Source of the DNA: Posidonia oceanica | Lineage: Eukaryota > Streptophyta > Magnoliopsida > Alismatales > Posidoniaceae | Length of the DNA stretch: 64,000 nt | Direction: 5' to 3' | NCBI GenBank assembly: GCA_037176725.1 | Contig: JAZBRS010000075.1 | Span: 71,550,001-71,614,000 of the forward strand | In this document: positions 1 through 11,983 of the stretch, piece by piece | Numbering within the stretch: position 1 is the first letter of the stretch | Layout of the letters: each line of letters begins with the position of its first letter | Made by a program: the position numbers and the translations under genes | Notes under the pieces: model-generated | What the model saw: only the letters and a program-made list of their open reading frames with translations | Database searches by the model: none | Told to the model about the DNA's origin: nothing

Positions 1-3000
1 AAAAATAGTATATGCATACTAGTTGTTAGTAAGAAATATAATGATGAGCTACTCTAAGCAATGAAACGGACCTTAAACAGCAACGTACCGAATCCGAGAG
101 AAGCTCGTCGAGACGTATTCTCACTGAGAGTCTAGAATTCTTTGCTCATTTATCAATTAAGTTCGATTTCCAAAGCTTATTGTTGTTGTATCGAAGCTAG
201 AAAGAAGTATGACTGTCTTTCGTGTACAACTTTAATGGAGTTATACATGTTTTTTTTTTTTTTTTTGGACATAAGGTAGGTATTTATGACATAGGGTGGT
301 TATACATGATTTGATTTATTAAAAATTTCATACTGAAAAACGATGTTATTGCAAACGAAGGTACTACAATATCCTTTACAGCTCCCATTCAATTCATTGC
401 CAAGTGATTTTATAACAGCTGTTTGTCTTTTCCTCTGCTGAGGCCATGAGCAGGAAGTGAGATGTTGGCAGTTGAAGAGGACCGTGAGGCACTTCACACC
501 GGGGCTGACTTGTCTCGTCTCCATATCATGCAGTGTTGATGCACAGGATTTTGGATTATTGGAAATATAGGAAAATATACAGTGCAGTACTAGCTGTCGT
601 TAAAATCTTCCGATATCACATTTCCGGGCCCATGAGATCTTTGCCATTAACTGGCTGTTGGATTGTTTTAGATTCCCAGCAGCCTTTTCGCTTATCGGTA
701 CACTTGTTCTCCTCTACTCTCTCCACTCTTCTTGTCTCAAAAATCAAAGGAAGAAGAAAGAAACTAAGCCATTGAACTGTAGTGTGGTTATATCTTGTAC
801 TCTATTTCCTCATTTTTCTTTCTCGGAAAATTACTTTTTACAATCCTTGGAGGACTAAAAATAGATAAGATATTGGATCGATTACAAATGGTCCACGCAT
901 GCAAGAATTTTTAATGAGCAAGATATACTTCCAAAGAACAACCCCTCCTAGCATGTCGAAGTTTTTAGAAGCATTTATAGAAAATTAACAACGAATAACC
1001 TAACCTTGTAGCAAATGCATATCCGAATAATCTTATACGTAAATAATCCTATAAGTTGAGCCCCTGCAGGAGTGGGGAGCTGCTCTCCCTGAACCCCTCC
1101 AAGCTCCGGATGACTGACGAGATCTCTATGTTGAATGTACAGAGTGGCCTTTGATTATGTTAGGACTCTAGAAATGTGCAACTAACTAGGAACAAGCAAA
1201 CTAGTTAGGAACGAAGACATCTCAATACAAGTATTTTTAGTAAGGAAAAGAATGATTCGTTTACGAGCTTTTTGCCTATATAAATTACAGTTTCTTAAAG
1301 TTCATTTCGATCAAAAATCATGGAATCCTTACCTTCTTATGGTTTCAAAAGGATCAAGTAGAGGCTGGTCCGCATGCGTTTAAAAAGAATATTGAAGGAT
1401 TAATTGATTGTTAAAAGGGTTGGAGCAATAGATGAATCTCTTAAATTAGTCACACGATTTAGGTGTCATTCTTTCATTTAGAGAAAATAAATGATGAGAA
1501 AAAAACTTGATCAACCATTCTTTTTTACCACAAGAATCACACTTAAGCAAGCGTGGCATCCAGTCCCTGATCATCTTTGCATTCGTGGATGAAGTTTCAA
1601 TCATGAAAAGCAACATAGAAAGAACAAATTAAATAGAAGTTTCCTCATGGAAATTCCAATCATGCAAACGTGATTCCACCATTACATCCCACGCACGAGG
1701 GCAATGACCAATCATGACCGTCCATGAGAAAGAAACCCTAGACACACATGATAAGCGTGCCATACCAATTCGTTAATTTTGAGCACCTCCTGGCCTCTAG
1801 GCATGTGGATAAGATATATATATATATATAGCTGTATAATATATTATACATTTGAAGTGATTTTTAAGTATGGGGCTGTTTTTATAATTTACATTGATAA
1901 CAAGATGAGATTCCATGTCCAAAAACCTGTTGTGCCTGCAATCACACAAAAGTTCAATTTGACGTGACCGTGGGGTGTCAGCTGGTAGGTGACAGTGCAT
2001 GCCAATTTGTATTAGAGTGATTACCATTTTTCTGTAAACAGAATATGCATGATTTGTTTTCTCCCAATCTCATCAAGGTTTAATCATCATAAGGAGTTTG
2101 CTTCAAAAAGAAATTATCATAAGCAGGTCTCCATGGTCATGAGCTTATCTCAACTGGAAGTGCGATATACATATCAATGGGGAGTCATATATCTTTGGAA
2201 TTGATAAAATGTAGAATGCAGAAGTTTTATTAGTTATTCAGGAAGTGTTGCTTCCAAAGAGTAACAAATTAAGGCAATAAGGCATGCATGCCTGCATTCA
2301 ACTCCGAGTGGAAGCTTGATGGCATGATTATTGGAAACTTCATAACTGACTTCTATGTTTTGAATTTTGGACATGGAGGTGGTTGTGGCTCCAAGTTGAT
2401 GACGGTTACCAACCAATTTCAGTTAGGTATCACATCAATTGGACTTGTGGGGTGGTATAGCTATATATAACTGGTAAACTCTAGCTTCAACATAAAAACA
2501 CCTCCTAGTTGAAATATCATTTATGTCCTAACATACATGTATATACATACAAGAGATAGGACATGGCTAAAGAGAGAATTAGGACCACACTGGAGGAGGA
2601 ATAGAATGTGATAGTTGACTTTCTGTTGCAAAAAACAAACATCATACCATACCAACATATATGGTTATAATTTAGGTTAATTTTAGTTTTTCTGGTAACT
2701 GTTTGTTTGAATTTGTTGCGAGCTTCCATCACTTGTAAAACTATACAAGTCAGATATTTTCCACAAGTACCTAGAATATTCTTTTACTAACATGGATAAG
2801 GCAATTGTCGAAACTACTGTTGGATATGACCTAAAACACTAGTCTCGCAGTAAATCATGTTTCATGGAGTGCTTTTGGAAGTTACCGGGTCGACTTTCTG
2901 TTTGCCTTCTTTCTTGTGACCTTTTATTCTTCCATTCACCAAACACTAGGAAGTGGGGTGATTCACAGTGTCAAGCTTTACGGCACAAACGTGAAGACTG

Positions 3001-4134
3001 GACTTGAGATTGGAACTCAAACCAACCTATACAAGTAGAGTATATTGTATAAGCACGCAAGTCCAAAGTAGATATGATACAATATTATTAGTCGTTTTCT
3101 AAAGAAGCCTAGTTAGTGCAGAAGACGTAGGGTGAATACCAAACAATATGAAATATAGCATGGATTTGCACATGCAAGCCGCACATGGGTGGCGGACAAT
3201 TAATGATGCCTAATTCGCTCATATCAACAAAAATATTATAAAATGTGAAGACCATGAAAAATACCTAGTTCCACAAATTTAGGTTTACGATAGCTATGTT
3301 AGTTGCCACTAAGTGGCTCCATAAGTGGTATATTTACAAATACAAATTACCATTTTCAAGGGTACACTACCTAGTCTCATCACTAAATATGATTATTATA
3401 ATGCAAGCTAAATTGCTCGAAATTATCATTGGTAGTGGGTTTTTAGAACATGAAGTGATTGTTTCCGTGACTCGGAATCCATGTTCATCCCATTTATTCT
3501 TAGGGTTAGACACTTAAAAATGGTTAGAGTCAAAATTCTAGCACTAATTCGAAGGATGTTCATAATTTCATATTGTTGCACGTCCAAAAAAATCTTTTAG
3601 TTGGTTATTGAAAAATCCATTGTCTGAAATTTTTTTCATTATAATACATGTATTTAGTGATGATTTTGTAATATTTTATTGTATTTCTTATAAATGATAA
3701 ATCTCACTATCAAATGGAGCGTCTCCAAAGTAGGTTCTAACTCTAATTCTTAGATTTTGCAAAAAAAAAAATACACTATAGTCCCATAATTCTGATACCT
3801 CAAATTTTGTGTATAATCTATCATCTCAGGATGGTTGGCTCAAATTATTGCAAAATCTAAGTGCCAACGATCTGAATCAAACAGGGCTTAAAACAAAAGG
3901 AGTCGAATACAAAGCCTGTATTTGGTTGTACTATGTTAGAGCATGTTGTGATTTCGTCTTCTGTAGCATTTGGATCATAAATTCTAAGTTATCTCAACAA
4001 AAACCAGTAATCCTACCATCCAATTATCCAAACACTTCAAACTAACTCTTTGAGAAATCCAAAAATCTAGCACAGTCGTGTCTCATGTACTATTGGAATA
4101 CAAACATCCATGAAAAAAATCAATTTTGTGAAGC
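1..4134. other. intergenic, no gene recognised
   Basis: No open frame here has recognisable protein content, and the longest frames are short and AT-driven. Visible are a poly-T run near 250-266, an (AT)n run at 1814-1830, and many short direct words. No tRNA or rRNA gene was recognised. It is probably old intergenic DNA with decayed transposon sequence. Confidence 0.5.
1814..1830. repeat. AT microsatellite
   Basis: Uninterrupted alternating A and T dinucleotides. Seen directly in the sequence. Confidence 0.85.
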
Positions 4135-4215
4135 TTTTTTTTTAAAGTTCTACATCTAATAGGATTCGAACCTACAATTCCTGAGCTAGAGAAATAGTTA
4201 TATAACGAATAAGTT
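4135..4215 (-). mobile_element. SINE-like retroposon, copy 1
   Basis: Read on the minus strand, this has an A-box-like word (TAGCTCAGGAA, 4179-4189), then AGGTTCGAATCCT (4161-4173), which matches the RNA polymerase III B box. It then has GATGTAGAACTTT and an A-run (poly-T on + at 4135-4143). A second copy in the opposite orientation lies at 18722-18806 and shares the B-box region, the GATGTAGAA word and the A-rich tail. An internal Pol III promoter plus an A-tail is the hallmark of tRNA-derived SINEs. The A-to-B spacing is short and the 5' end is not defined, so this could be a truncated copy. No target duplication was found. Confidence 0.45.
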
Positions 4216-4580
4216 ATGTTCTATTCTGTTGAGATTGGGAAGTTGTTGTTGTTGTTTTTCAGAATACAGTGACATCAGTATTCAAACTTGTAAAGACTAT
4301 GAAATCAATCTGCTTTGCTTTGGTCACCCCGACTATATACATTCTTGATTTTCTCATCACTGTCCAACTTCTGTCCAAATGCTACCTATACCCATGTCAA
4401 TCCAAGTTAAAGAGAATAATGATGTTTATAAAAACTCAAGGGGGCGGCATATATAAACAAGCTCAAATATAGGTGTGATTTTACAACAGAGATTATATGA
4501 AATGAACACAAAAATGAGCAGATTATTTTTGTTTGCCAGGGGAGAAAAGGGTAAGACCGATGTAAGTTTTAAATGGCTAG

Positions 4581-4975
4581 CTAGCTTTTCGAAAGAAAAC
4601 AATTTCCTCTACCATAATATGAAGTAACTCTCCAGTGATGCAGTGCATGTAACCTACTATTTCCAAACCCTACACCAGTCAGAAAGAAAAGCCTATAGAG
4701 GACTAAGGACTTCACAACATGCATGCCTTTTAACCAATCAGTGACTTCTTTTATCTCTTGCACCATTACTTCTAGCCCCTTTTGTACCGCATTGTTCCTT
4801 TGCAGCACCACACCACCCTTCCACTATGTTCCTCCTATTTCTCTCACAGCATCACAAAAAGGAAGTACAAAAGGTCCTTCTTGCAGCATTCCCTGCAATT
4901 GCCAACCCCACCTTGCCAAGAGCAGTTGGGCACCCTCCTGTAAGGAACCCAACCCTACTCCTCTAGCGTGTGAAT
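4581..4975 (-). pseudogene. unidentified coding-like relic
   Basis: One minus-strand frame reads through about 80 codons before 4811, broken by a single TAG, and continues after it. It contains protein-like segments such as WGWQLQGMLQEGPFVLPF, then VQKGLEVMVQEIKEVTDWLKG near 4790-4725, which would form an amphipathic helix. The composition is less AT-driven than its surroundings. I do not recognise the family. It may be the C-terminal part of a host gene fragment, or chance. Confidence 0.25.
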
Positions 4976-5843
4976 GAATGGAGACTAATATGGGACGTAG
5001 AATATAGATATGGTGAAGGACAGTAAAAGTGTGGATGCCAAACGAATGGAAATATGAAGTGCAAAGAAATATTGATGGCGGGTGACTAGGTTGCTAGGTT
5101 GTACCTTTAAGTCTTCTAGTCTACTCTTCTTTCCTTCTTCCGATGAAGGAATTTTCAAATTTTAAATATGCATTTAGCTTTCTTAAGGATTTTGAATGTA
5201 GCTCAACTAGTGTATGAATGTCGAATTTATTCATTATTAGAAATATTGTACCATCCATTGTGTGGTAACGCGTTGTCGTATCATGTTAATGTCGGCTGAC
5301 TTGGTTCTCGTCATGCTTTGGACCATCGTCTCTCGATTAATCATGCATCATTTAGGCCATCATTGTGTCAACAAGGTTACATGATGAATTAATTGTCAAT
5401 TGTGTTATAATCATTTCGACCAACATGTTTGAAAATGGCCATGGGTGGTAATTATATGTGGTGTTACAACATTGACGCCAAGAATATTGTGTGCAACATG
5501 TACGCAATGTAGGGTTAATGGCGCTGATGTCTTCCATTTCAGTTCATTGGACACTAGACTCATGTAGGATCGATTTGGGATCCTTGGGGTGGAAAATCAA
5601 CTAGTTGGGATTCGGTCACAGAACCCTCAAAAGTTTGGTTTCTACTTAATTTACACCATCACAATAATCTAGCATCACTTGTGTATATTTTAGGGTTTTA
5701 GTTATAGTATATAAGAGATTGTGAAGAGAGAGAGAGAGAGAGAGGGGTCATCTCTTGCGATATTGCCAAAATGTACAAATCTTGTTCCTTATCACTTTTA
5801 AGAGTAGTCAAGCAAATTGCTAAACCTTATAAATCTTTTTTTA
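4976..5843. other. intergenic, no gene recognised
   Basis: No supported coding sequence. It holds a GA microsatellite at 5725-5744. Nothing else is recognisable. Confidence 0.45.
5725..5744. repeat. GA microsatellite
   Basis: Uninterrupted AG dinucleotide repeats, seen directly. Confidence 0.85.
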
Positions 5844-6459
5844 TGTTGTTATTGTTTCTTGCCTGTGTTTATATTGCCTGTCTCCACCATGCACATGAAT
5901 GGGTATATATTTATTGAGTTTTGACTTGAAATAGTTTGGTGGATATTCACTACGTCACAACATTCACTTAGAGATTTTCTACTCGAATATTGCTCCAATA
6001 CAGGGATTAAATGGACGTCCGCTGAAGGATGGCATAAACACAGGAAAAAAAAGGACGTCCGTTTCAAATATCCACCTTACTTGTTGTTTGAAATCAGGAA
6101 TTGAGCGGACGTCCGCTACGAGAAGGTTTATTATAAATGAACTCGTTTTATCCCACATATATATATATCTTTGTGTTGGGATTTTAGAGGAGAATTGTTC
6201 TTCCAATTCTTGAGAGTCTTTGGTGCCGGCGGCTCTCTCTAGGGAGAGGGTTTTGATCTTTCTTCTTCATCAATCTCTATATCTTGTACTCATCTTGATT
6301 CATAGTGAAAGCTCTCTCTGCCCCGAGGACGTAGATCCATTGTCGAACCTCGTAAATCCTTGTATTTGCATGTGTGCTTAGATTTGTTGTGGTTTTCTCT
6401 ATTTTCCTTTTATCGTTTGATTCTTGTTCATGGAGCAAAAGAAGATCGTTTCTCTAACA
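5844..6459 (+). mobile_element. LTR remnant of a copia-type element
   Basis: It begins TGTTG and ends in TCTCTAACA. It contains three GGACGTCC words (about 6015, 6053 and 6109) like those in the copia LTRs at 6686-7303 and 16117-16458. Its 3' half also resembles those LTRs read on the minus strand: CATAGTGAAA before a stretch with GAGGACGTAG, then CGTAAATCC, as in the U5 of many plant copia elements. No target duplication is visible and no internal region follows. I infer a diverged solo or truncated LTR related to, but in the opposite orientation from, the neighbouring copia element. Boundaries are approximate. Confidence 0.5.
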
Positions 6460-6955
6460 ATAACATATGAAATCCGAGATTCTCAGAGAATCTGCTTCTC
6501 CTAAAAATTCATGTCAAATAAGATTGTCAATGTTTCTTAGATGGGTTGTTGGCAACCCTTATCATGATTTGACACAATTACTACCTAACACTATTGAAAC
6601 GGATTTAACCCAATTATTACATGTTAACGTTGTTAATGGAATATTAAGCATATTAATACCAAACTAAATCCAAATACATTTTATATGTTGCGGGAAAACC
6701 AAGACAAACACAGATTGAGAGAAGAAGGAGAAACAAACAATCACAAACAGAGAAAAGAGAGAAGGATTTATGTGGTTTACCATAAAAGGCTATGTCCACA
6801 GGCGGCAGCGAGATGAAGGTTTCACTATGCTTCAAGATGTTACAAGGATGAGGGGAGAGACTGGAGGAACAGCCGTCACGTCTCCCTCAATGTTTACAAC
6901 GGAATGAGCAACTCATAAATCCCTAAAACGGGTTACAAACTTTAAATAGTCTGTC

Positions 6956-6985
6956 GTAATGGACATCCACGTGGACGTCCATTAC
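6956..6985. repeat. 30-bp near-perfect palindrome in the LTR
   Basis: The two 15-base arms, GTAATGGACATCCAC and GTGGACGTCCATTAC, are reverse complements apart from one base. Each arm holds one GGACGTCC-type 8-mer. The equivalent place in the other LTR (16165-16194) keeps the same dyad with three arm mismatches, all explainable as C-to-T changes. Confidence 0.9.
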
Positions 6986-7040
6986 AAGACAGAGAACCCA
7001 GCGTCGAGAACAGGAACGAGGCGAACATCGAATTTGGATG

Positions 7041-7140
7041 TCTGCTCAAGTCCTGTCCACTCCAGAAGAGTGGCGGACGTTCGAACATCCGATTCGAATG
7101 TCTACCCAAGTCCTGTCCACTCCAGAAGAGTGGTGGACGT
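7041..7140. repeat. 60-bp direct repeat within the copia LTR
   Basis: A 40-base block at 7041-7080 (CAAGTCCTGTCCACTCCAGA then AGAGTGGCGGACGT) recurs at 7101-7140 with a period of exactly 60 bp. Weaker partial units with CCAGACGAGTGGC follow near 7168-7260. Each unit ends at a GGACGTCC-type word. The other LTR has the block once (about 16251-16290) plus a weaker copy. Confidence 0.85.
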
Positions 7141-7303
7141 CCGGATCGGACGTAGTACTGCTCCATTCCAGACGAGTGGCAGGCATCCGGTCCGAACGTC
7201 TGCTCAAGTACTTATCTGCTCCACCCTTGCACAAACGTAGTGGCGGACGTCCGTTACGATATTCTACTGCCAAATAACTTTGGATTCAATGCATATTTCA
7301 ACA

Positions 7304-7315
7304 ATTCTCCACTTT
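7304..7315 (-). other. polypurine tract
   Basis: On the minus strand this reads AAAGTGGAGAAT, immediately before the 3' LTR starts TGTTGAAATA. It resembles the AAGTGGGAGAAT tract that primes plus-strand synthesis in plant copia elements. Confidence 0.75.
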
Positions 7316-7364
7316 GAATTGAATCCTCTCAAAACAGATCCCTGCCACCACCAGCCCCACCTTG

Positions 7365-10300
7365 GTGCTACTGCCAACTATCAACATTGAGTAAGTCCAA
7401 ACAATGCAGAAACTTGCTCTCACGAACTGGTTTAGTGAACATATCAGCCAGATTGTCTTCTGTGCCAATCTTCTTCACCTTGATTCTCTTCTTTGTACGA
7501 ATGAAGTGATATCTCACATCAATGTGCTTGGTCCTATCATAATGCACTTGATCCTTTGCTAAGTATATAGCACTCAGACTGTTACAATACACTATAGCCT
7601 GATCTTGTTGTAGCCCAAGATCTCCAACTAGTCCTTTATGCCAGATGCCTTCCTTAGCAGCTTCCATCAATGCCATATACATACTCTGCCTCTATTGTAG
7701 ACAAGGTAACTGATGGTTGTAGAGTTGCTTTCCTACTCACTACGGAACTACCCACTGTGAAGACATATTGATCTTCTACCATCTACATCTGCAGTGTAAT
7801 CTAAATCAGCATAACCTATAACCAAGCAATCTGCCTCATCTCCATAGATGAGACCTAATGTTCCTTTCAAATACCAGAATATGCATTTTACAACCAGTCA
7901 ATGTTCTTTTCCAGGTTTACTCATAAACCTATTGACAACACTAACAACATGTGCAATATTAGGCCTACTGCACACCATCGCATACATCAGACTACCAACT
8001 GCGCTAGCATAGGGAACACGAGACATGTACTCCTCTTCAGCTTCTGATTAAGGTACAAATATTGTAGAAAGACATACATTTGCAGCAGATGGAGTATTCA
8101 AAGGTTTTGCAGTAGCCATACCAAACTTTGATAAAATTTTCTGAATGTAGCTCTTCTGTGATAAGAAAAGCTTCCCCAGATTTCTGTCCCTATAGATCTC
8201 TATTTCCAGAATTTTCTTTGTTACACCGAGATCTTTCATGTCAAATTCTGAACTGAAGAGTTTCTTTAGCTTCTAAATCTCTGCATTGTCTCGTGCGGTA
8301 ATGAGCATATCATCTATATAAAGAAGCAAAATAGATGTATGAACCATCATTCAACTTGTTGTGATACGCACAACAATCATACAGACTTCTGTTGTAGCCA
8401 TTCCCAATCATGAAATTGTCAAATCTCTTGTACCACTGCCTTGGAGATTGTTTGAGTTCATACAGAGATTTCTTCAATCTGTATACAAGATCTTCCTTTC
8501 CAAGAATGGTGAACCCCTTTGGTTGACTCATCATGATATCTTCTTCTAGCTCTCCATGTAGAAAAGCTGTCTTCACGTCCAACTACTCCAACTCCAAATT
8601 TTAATGTGCTACTAATGCAAGTAACACATGGATAGAAGTGTGTCTAACAACTGGTGAGAAAATCTCATTGTACTCAACTCCTTCTTTCTGACTATAGCCT
8701 TTTGCAACTAGTCATGTCTTGTATCTTGTTCCTTCAACCTCTTGGATTCCATCCTTCTTCTTGAAGACCCACTTGCAGCCAACAATTCTTCTCTCCTTTG
8801 GTACTTTGACTAGTTCCCATGTCTGATTCTTGTGAAGAGATTCCATTTCTTCGCTCATGGCAGCCATCCACTGGACGGATTCCTTAGGTCTGATAGCTTC
8901 CCAATAAGTAGACGGCTCCTCAGACTCCACCTCTTCTACTGCTTGAAGAGCACAAGTCATCGTGCTCTCGAAGTCATATTTCTTTGGAGCATTGATCTGT
9001 CTTCGAGGCCAATCAATTGCGATACTGTATGACCATTCTTCTTGTTGATGCTCTTCAGATTCTGTATTGGTCTCTAGTTCGTGATTCTGTGGTGAATCTT
9101 CATCATCTTTCTAATTGGGAGTTATTTCAAACTCCACCTGTTTGACAGTACTATCACTACTTCCTGAAACAGATGATTCCACACTCGAGTGAAGCATAGA
9201 ATTTTCATTAAAAGTTACACTTGTACTAAGAATAACTTTACATTCAGAAGGAGACTAAGTTCTGTATCCTTTTACCCCAACACCATAACCCATAAACAAA
9301 CCCTTCTTTGCCTTTGGCTCTAGCTTACCCTCACTAACATGGTAATAAGCAGGACATCCGAATATTCTAAGATTAGAATAAGTAGCAGGTTTTCCAAACC
9401 ATACCTCGAAGGGAGTTTTATTGTCGATGGCACTTGTTGGGCTGCGATTCACCAAATAGCATGCCGTGTTCACTGCCTCTGCTTAGAAAGGTTTCTTCAA
9501 TCCAGAATTAGAGATCATGCATCGAGCTTTCTCTAACAATGTTCTGTTCATCCGTTCTGCTACACCATTCCATTGTGGCATGTCTCTGACTATATGGTGC
9601 CTAGAAATGCCTGCATCCTTGTAGAACTCGTTGAACTCTTTAAAACAAAACTCAAGACCATTATCAGTACGAAGGTGATTGATCTTCTTTTCTGTTTGAT
9701 TTTCCACCAGTGCCTTCCATTGCTTAAAGACTTTGAATGCCTCACTCTTGTGTTTCATCATGAATGCTCAAGTCATCCTTGAGTAATCATCTATCATAAA
9801 AGAAAGTACCTCGAACCTCTTAAAGATGAAACACGAGAGGGACCCCAACAATCAGCGTGAATATAATCAAGTGTTGCCTTTTTTGAATACACTACCTTAC
9901 AAAACTGAACTCGACGTTGTTTGTCGAAAACAAAATGCTCACAAAATTCAAGGTCTACTACCTTGTGGCCTCTTAGAAGACCTTGCTTGCTCAAAATTGA
10001 CGTCCCCTTCTCATTCAGATGCGCAAGCTGCATGTGCCACAACCTTGTTTGATCTAATTTTGACTGCTCTAAAGGAGATACTGTTGCCGTGGAACCTATC
10101 ACAGTTGAACCTTGGAGGATATACAAGCGACTTTTCTTGATACCCTTCATGACTACCAAAGCTCCTTTTGTCACCCAAATTGCTCCACCTTCACCACTGT
10201 ATTTATATCCCTTGTCATCTAATGCTATCAAGGATATTAAATTCTTACCGAACTCTGAAATGTGTCGTACATTAGTTAATGTTCTAACCATACCATCATG

Positions 10301-10447
10301 TGTTCTGATCTGAATAGTACCACTACCAACTGATCTGCAAACGGTATTATTGGCCATAGAAACATTTCCACCATCAACCTTCTCATAAGTTGAAAACCAT
10401 TCCCTATTTGGGCACATGTGATGCGAAGCACCGGAATCCAAATCCAA
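7365..10447 (-). pseudogene. copia pol polyprotein, decayed
   Basis: Encodes, in order on the minus strand: an aspartic protease with the DSGAS active site (about 10440); a GAG-pre-integrase domain with LWHMQLAHLNEKG; an integrase core with HADCWGPS, LRTDNGLEF and GVAERMNRTLLEKARCM (about 9880-9490) and a capsid-like VWFGKPATYSNLRIFGC segment (about 9400); a reverse transcriptase with WKVFKKK-type residues near 8750, MDVKTAFLHGELEEDI (about 8580) and the catalytic YIDD (8309-8320); and an RNase H with VYCNSLSAIYLAKDQVHYDR and KHIDVRYHFIR (about 7590-7500). The frame changes several times and there are in-frame stops near 9257 and 8712, so no full polyprotein can be made. The final frame ends in a normal stop near 7365. 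Confidence 0.9.
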
Positions 10448-11295
10448 CTGTCAATTAGATACTGAACATTAGAAACAGTAAAGGCAATGTCTGGTTCAGA
10501 TGAAGAATCATCCTGTGTCACAGTAGCAACTAGGACTTTTGGCTTCTTCTTAGGACAATCAACCTTCCAGTGATCTGGTTCCTTACAATAATTGCATGTG
10601 TCCCTCGGATTCAGATGTCTAGCCTTAGACTTCTTCATTCTTTTGCTTTTCTTGTCATTCCTCTTAGAATGTCCACGACCCTTGTCAGAACTCATTGCTA
10701 CAAGTCCTAAACCAAAATTATCAACACCACTACTTGATGCCATCTGACAGAGTTCTCGTGTATGTAAACTAGATCTTACCTCTTCCAGAGAAATCGTATC
10801 CTTTCTGACAACAAAGGATTGAACAAAGTTCTCATAAGACGGAGGAAGAGAAACTAACAGAAGTAGGGCAGCATCTTTGTCCTCTATCTTGACGTCGATG
10901 TTTCTCAATTCCATTAGCAATGTATTTAACTGATCCAGATGATCTTTTAAAGACGTTCCTTCTTTCATATAGAGGGCAAACAGATGTTGCTTTAAAAACA
11001 ACTTATTAGTTAAAGACTTCGTCATGTATAAACTTTCCAGCTTCAACTACAAACTGATTGCAGACTCTTTATCTGTGACTTCGATGATGACCTCGTCGGC
11101 GAGACAGAGCAAGATCATGGAGTGCGCCTTCTCCTCTTGCATAGCCAACTCGGCTTCATGAACCCCAACAGCCTTCGTCTTCAATAGCGGCGACCATATG
11201 CCTTGTTGTTTTAACAAAGCTCATATCTTGATTTGCCAAAGACTAAAACTATTCTTCCTGGTGAACTTCTCAATGTTAACATTGTGTGACGACAT
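10445..11295 (-). pseudogene. copia gag, decayed
   Basis: The likely start is the ATG at 11295, read MSSHNVNIEKFTRKN, the usual opening of a plant copia gag about 40 bp after the primer site. The body holds the UBN2/gag helices (LKDHLDQLNTLLMELRNID, LLLLVSLPPSYENF) and one zinc knuckle, CNYCKEPDHWKVDC, near 10590. Stops occur at about 11228 and 11046, so it is broken. It runs into the protease-coding frame near 10447. Confidence 0.85.
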
Positions 11296-11321
11296 CTTCT
11301 CTCGTGCAGATGAACCCGAAA

Positions 11322-11333
11322 GCTCTGATACTA
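11322..11333 (-). other. primer-binding site for initiator Met-tRNA
   Basis: On the minus strand this reads TAGTATCAGAGC, three bases inside the upstream LTR. It differs by one base from TGGTATCAGAGC, the usual plant copia site complementary to initiator methionine tRNA. Confidence 0.8.
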
Positions 11334-11336
11334 GTC

Positions 11337-11563
11337 TGTTGTAGAAAAACAAAGAGAAACACAGATCGAGAGAATAAGGAGAAACAAACAATCACACACA
11401 AAGAAAAGAGAGGGGAATTTACGTGGTTCACCACACATGGCTACGTCCACGAGCAGCGGCGAGATGAATGTTTCACTATGCTTCAAGATGTTTCAAAGGT
11501 GAGGGGAGTGACCGGAGAAACAGCTGTCACATCTCCCTTGATGTTTACAACGGAATGAGCAAT
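11337..11563 (-). repeat. copia 5' LTR, first part
   Basis: Starts TGTTG like the 3' LTR and matches 6686-6911. It stops at ...GAGCAAT, where the gypsy-type LTR is inserted, and resumes at 16117. Confidence 0.9.
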
Positions 11564-11614
11564 TGTAACGACCCAGATTTGGAAGTGGTCCTTTGGCCAG
11601 ATATTTCATTGGAA

Positions 11615-11775
11615 TTTTGGATCGTTGGACGCTGAGTTCCTTGCGTTTAATGTAAAACGCAGCTCCAGCAGCGTCCTACGCCTAGATTATGGATTTTCTG
11701 GCTTCTCGGTGTTAGACGCAGTGTATGGCGCATCTTATGTTGGACACAGGAAGGCCCGCGTTTAACACCTGTGGT
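11615..11775. repeat. tripartite palindromic word array (GCGTCC...GGACGC type)
   Basis: Two successive units. The first reads GTTGGACGC, then GCGTTTAATGTAAAACGC, then GCGTCCTACGCC. The second reads GTGTTAGACGC, then GCGCATCTTATGTTGGACAC, then GCGTTTAACACC. Each unit is an imperfect palindrome core between two outward half-words. The same plan occurs at 45660-47575 and 61668-61895. Confidence 0.7.
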
Positions 11776-11983
11776 CTGTGTGGGTCCGATGCGAATCTCT
11801 GGTGCGCTTTTCTAGCGCGTATTGCTAGTGCGGAGAGTGCAGTATTCAAGACCCTAGACTTAAGCTGCATTTGAGTGGTCCAGGCGTCACAGCCTGGTTT
11901 TGGATGTGGAGCTTGGGTGTTTTGAGGTTGAGTTGCTATGTAGGCCCCTGTAGAGATCCTGTGGATTCATTCTGGGTCGCCGT

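Larger units (their letters stand above)
6686..7303 (-). repeat. copia 3' LTR
   Basis: 618 bp, TGTTG at one end and AACA at the other (TG...CA termini). It matches the split LTR at 11337-11563/16117-16458 over its whole length. On the minus strand it is the downstream LTR, directly after the polypurine tract. It contains a 30-bp palindrome at 6956-6985 and a 60-bp tandem unit at 7041-7140. Confidence 0.9.

Noticed and set aside
4161..4173. tRNA gene suggested by GGTTCGAATCC
   Set aside because: No acceptor stem, anticodon arm or correct A-to-B spacing. Fits a SINE-like retroposon instead.
7041..7260. CRISPR-like regular repeats
   Set aside because: Two to four diverged 60-bp units in a plant LTR without unique spacers. 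Not a CRISPR array.
6942..7277. Several overlapping frames in both strands rich in SGRP and RTSG words
   Set aside because: They are translations of the 60-bp direct repeat and GGACGTCC words in the copia LTR.
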